Below are positions 5,254 through 7,430 of a stretch of DNA of 7,430 bases, piece by piece. Positions within the stretch are counted from its first letter, which is position 1. Every line of letters starts with the position of its first letter. The notes below the pieces were generated by a model that was not told the DNA's origin, made no database searches, and worked only from the letters and a program-made list of their open reading frames with translations. Origin of the DNA: Acetobacteraceae bacterium (GTDB lineage Bacteria > Pseudomonadota > Alphaproteobacteria > Acetobacterales > Acetobacteraceae); assembly GCA_003133265.1 (NCBI GenBank), contig PKWQ01000090.1, positions 11,512 to 18,941 of the forward strand, in the 5' to 3' direction. The position numbers and the translations under genes were made by a program.

Positions 5254-6756
5254 ATGAGCATTATCGACAACCTCGCCATGGGCTTCTCCGTCGCGGTCAC
5301 GCCGGAGAATTTTCTCTACTGCCTGGCCGGCGCCTTCCTCGGCACGCTGGTCGGCGTGTTCCCCGGCCTCGGGCCGGTGACCACGATCGCCATGCTGCTG
5401 CCGTTCACCTTCAAACTGCCGGCGGTCGCCGCCTTGATCATGCTGTCCGGCATCTATTATGGCGCGCACCATTCCGGCTCCACCACTGCCGTCATGCTGA
5501 ACATGCCGGGCGAGCCGACCTCGGTGGTGATCTGCATCGACGGCCACCCGATGGCGCGCCAGGGCCGCGCCGGGGCGGCGCTGAGCATCGCGGCGCTGTC
5601 CTCGTTCTTCGCCGGCTGCGTCGCGGTGGTGATCATCGCCTTCTTCTCGCCCGTGCTGGCGAGCACCGGGCTGCTGTTCGGACCGGCCGATTATGCATCC
5701 CTGATCGTCATGGCCCTGGTCACCGCCTCGGCCCTGTCGTCGGAGTCGCTCACCACCACGACCGCGATGGCTGCCCTCGGCGTGTTGCTGGGCACCGTCG
5801 GCACCGACGTGAACTCCGGCACCATCCGCTTCGCTTTCGGCCAGGGCGCGCTCGCCGACGGGGTGAACTTCGTCGCCGCCGCGGTCGGGCTGTTCGCCTT
5901 CGCCGATGTCATCACCCATGTCGGCGCGCTGCACCAGCGCGTGCCGCTGAGCGCCAAGATCACCGGGCTGCTGCCGACCCGCGCCGATCTGGCGGCATCC
6001 TGGAAGGCGATCCTGCGTGGCACCGCGGTCGGGGCCGGTTTCGGCATCCTACCCGGTACCGGCCCGCTGATCAGCTCCTTCGCCAGCTACGTGATGGAGC
6101 GCCAGCTTGCCACCGACCGTTCCCGCTTCGGCAAGGGCGCGATCGAGGGCGTCGCCGGCCCCGAGGCCGCCAACAATGCCGCCGCACTCACCCATTTCAT
6201 CCCGATGTTGACGTTGGGTATCCCCGCAGGTGCTGCCAACGCGCTGCTGATGGGCGCACTGATCATGCAGGGCATCACCCCCGGCCCGCTGCTGATCGAG
6301 CAGCATGCCAACCTGTTCTGGGGCGTTGTCGCCAGCATGTGGATCGGCAATCTCATGCTGCTGGTGCTGAACCTGCCGTTGGTCGGTATCTGGGTCCGTC
6401 TGCTGGCGATCCCGTATCGAGTGCTATATCCGGCGGTGCTCGTATTCTGCTGCATCGGCGTCTACAGCGTCTCGAACGCGACGTTCGACGTTTACCTCGC
6501 CGCCGGCTTCGCGCTGATTGGCTTCGTCTTCAAGCAGCTCAATTGCTCGCCCGCCCCGCTGATCCTCGGCCTGGTGCTCGGCCCCATGCTGGAGGAGAAC
6601 ATGCGGCGTGCCCTGCTGCTGTCGCGCGGCGATTTCAGTATCTTCCTGACCCGGCCGATCAGCCTGTCGATGCTGGTCCTGGCCGTGGTGCTGGTGTTCA
6701 TCTTCTCTCGCTCCGCCATCCGCGACCGTCAGGCGCGGTTGGCAAACCCCGAATAG
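5254..6756 (+). CDS. tctA: Tripartite tricarboxylate transporter, large membrane subunit TctA
   Basis: TctA is the polytopic inner-membrane permease that forms the transport path of TTT systems. This copy has 500 residues, the standard size, with about a dozen hydrophobic segments. Characteristic blocks are GVFPGLGPVTTIAMLLP (34-50), GIYYGAHHSGSTTAVMLNMP (66-85), DGHPMARQGRAGAALSIAAL (96-115), GILPGTGPLISSF (264-276), KGAIEGVAGPEAANNAAA (294-311) and LTLGIPAGAANALLMGAL (319-336). The GxxPGxGP plus small-residue blocks in each half show the two-fold internal repeat expected of this fold. In the first block the common YGGST appears as HSGST, a variation that might matter for substrate or merely mark a subfamily. 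The start MSIIDNLAMGFSVAVTPEN matches the usual TctA N-terminus, which supports the ATG at 5254 despite the lack of a Shine-Dalgarno. The stop TAG (6754-6756) is part of the ribosome binding site of the next gene. Substrate could be citrate, another dicarboxylate or tricarboxylate, or an aromatic acid. Confidence 0.96.
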   Translation: MSIIDNLAMGFSVAVTPENFLYCLAGAFLGTLVGVFPGLGPVTTIAMLLPFTFKLPAVAALIMLSGIYYGAHHSGSTTAVMLNMPGEPTSVVICIDGHPMARQGRAGAALSIAALSSFFAGCVAVVIIAFFSPVLASTGLLFGPADYASLIVMALVTASALSSESLTTTTAMAALGVLLGTVGTDVNSGTIRFAFGQGALADGVNFVAAAVGLFAFADVITHVGALHQRVPLSAKITGLLPTRADLAASWKAILRGTAVGAGFGILPGTGPLISSFASYVMERQLATDRSRFGKGAIEGVAGPEAANNAAALTHFIPMLTLGIPAGAANALLMGALIMQGITPGPLLIEQHANLFWGVVASMWIGNLMLLVLNLPLVGIWVRLLAIPYRVLYPAVLVFCCIGVYSVSNATFDVYLAAGFALIGFVFKQLNCSPAPLILGLVLGPMLEENMRRALLLSRGDFSIFLTRPISLSMLVLAVVLVFIFSRSAIRDRQARLANPE

Positions 6757-6760
6757 GAGG
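6754..6760 (+). promoter_or_regulatory. Strong ribosome binding site overlapping the tctA stop codon
   Basis: TAGGAGG contains the tctA stop codon (TAG, 6754-6756) and a near-complete Shine-Dalgarno, 8 bases before the receptor ATG at 6769. The overlap means terminating tctA ribosomes sit on this site. The contrast with tctA, which has no such site, fits the need for many receptor molecules per membrane transporter. Confidence 0.75.
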
Positions 6761-6768
6761 CCTAACCC

Positions 6769-7430
6769 ATGCTCAGGCGTCGGACATTGATGGCTGCGCC
6801 GCTGGCATTGGCTGCGTCGCGCGCGGCGTGGGCGGATGCGGCGGACGGTTACCCGAACCACACGGTGCGGCTGGTTGTGCCCTACCCGCCGGGTGGCGGC
6901 GGCGATGCCGTGGCGCGGATCATCGCGCCGAAGCTGCAGGCTGCGCTGGGCCAGACCTTCATCATCGACAACCGGCCCGGCGCGGGCGCCAGCATCGGCA
7001 CCGACATCGTCGCCAAGGCCGCGCCCGATGGCTACACCATCCTGGAGACACCGGGTGCCGCGCTGACGGTGAACCCGCAGCTGATGAATTCCCCCTACGA
7101 TCCGATCAAGGATCTGGCGCCGGTCGCGATGGTGTCGCGCGCGCGGATGCTGTTCGTGTGCAGCCCGTCGGTGCCGGTGAAGACGATGCAGGAATTCATC
7201 GCCTATGCCAAAGCCAACCCTGGCAAGCTGAATTTCGGCTCGGCCGGGAACGGCACGATCACCCAGTTGTCCTGGGAGATGGTGAAGATCGCAACCGGAA
7301 TCGACATCGTGCATGTGCCGTACAAAGGCAGCGGACCGGCGATCAACGACCTGCTGGCCGGGCATATCCAGGCGTTCTCGGAGAGCGTGCTGCTGCCCTA
7401 TATCCGCGCCGGACAGATGCGCGCCCTGGC
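6769..7430 (+). CDS. tctC: Tripartite tricarboxylate transporter receptor, Bug/TctC family (C-terminus beyond window)
   Basis: The first 220 codons of a periplasmic Bug-type receptor are present; relatives are about 320 residues, so roughly a third is missing. The N-terminus has LRRRTLM, a short hydrophobic core and a likely cleavage site after AWA (20-22). Hallmarks are VRLVVPYPPGGGGDAVARII (33-52), IIDNRPGAGASIGTDIVAKA (65-84), APDGYTIL (85-92), NFGSAGNGT (155-163) with the ligand-loop glycines, and VPYKGSGPAINDLLAGHI (183-200). The segment after this usually contains an acidic FDN-like motif but reads FSESV (203-207) here, a possible ligand-specificity change. The start ATG at 6769 has the TAGGAGG site 8 bases upstream, 12 bases after tctA, so it is clearly in the same transcription unit. 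Bug receptors bind diverse carboxylates and other small molecules; this ligand is not predictable. The order B-A-C differs from the textbook C-B-A operon. Confidence 0.95.
   Translation, partial: MLRRRTLMAAPLALAASRAAWADAADGYPNHTVRLVVPYPPGGGGDAVARIIAPKLQAALGQTFIIDNRPGAGASIGTDIVAKAAPDGYTILETPGAALTVNPQLMNSPYDPIKDLAPVAMVSRARMLFVCSPSVPVKTMQEFIAYAKANPGKLNFGSAGNGTITQLSWEMVKIATGIDIVHVPYKGSGPAINDLLAGHIQAFSESVLLPYIRAGQMRAL

Overview
The window is high-GC DNA (roughly two thirds G+C by eye, with strong G/C preference at third codon positions). The protein families suggest a proteobacterium with many solute-binding proteins. An alphaproteobacterium such as Acetobacteraceae/Rhodospirillales, or a Burkholderiales-like organism, would fit. 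That placement is inference; no rRNA or other taxonomic marker is present.

The layout is two divergent gene runs around an intergenic region at 2874-3061. Leftward (minus strand) lie a family 1 ABC solute-binding protein with a twin-arginine-type signal (1521-2873), then a six-bladed NHL-propeller protein related to peptidyl-alpha-hydroxyglycine alpha-amidating lyase (547-1521). The NHL start codon overlaps the upstream stop by one base. After a ~200-base gap comes the N-terminal part of an isocitrate lyase/PEP mutase superfamily enzyme (1-347), cut by the window edge. Rightward (plus strand) lie a family 5 (peptide/opine type) ABC solute-binding protein (3062-4663) and a complete tripartite tricarboxylate transporter (TTT) set in the order tctB (4752-5210), tctA (5254-6756), tctC/Bug receptor (6769 to the window end, truncated).

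The locus looks like an uptake-and-catabolism island for one or more small organic acids or related compounds. It has three periplasmic receptors of three unrelated transporter classes, one secondary transporter, and two candidate catabolic enzymes (a lyase-like propeller and a PEP-mutase-type C-C lyase or decarboxylase). No ABC permease or ATPase is present, so the two ABC receptors are orphans within this window. The substrate cannot be read from the sequence.

No RNA genes, CRISPR arrays, insertion sequences or convincing intrinsic terminators were found. The most useful second-look items are the receptor/propeller-lyase coupling, the orphan receptors beside a TTT system, an imperfect inverted repeat beside -10-like boxes in the divergent intergenic region, a composition change inside the PEP-mutase-family gene, and the absence of a Shine-Dalgarno sequence before tctA.
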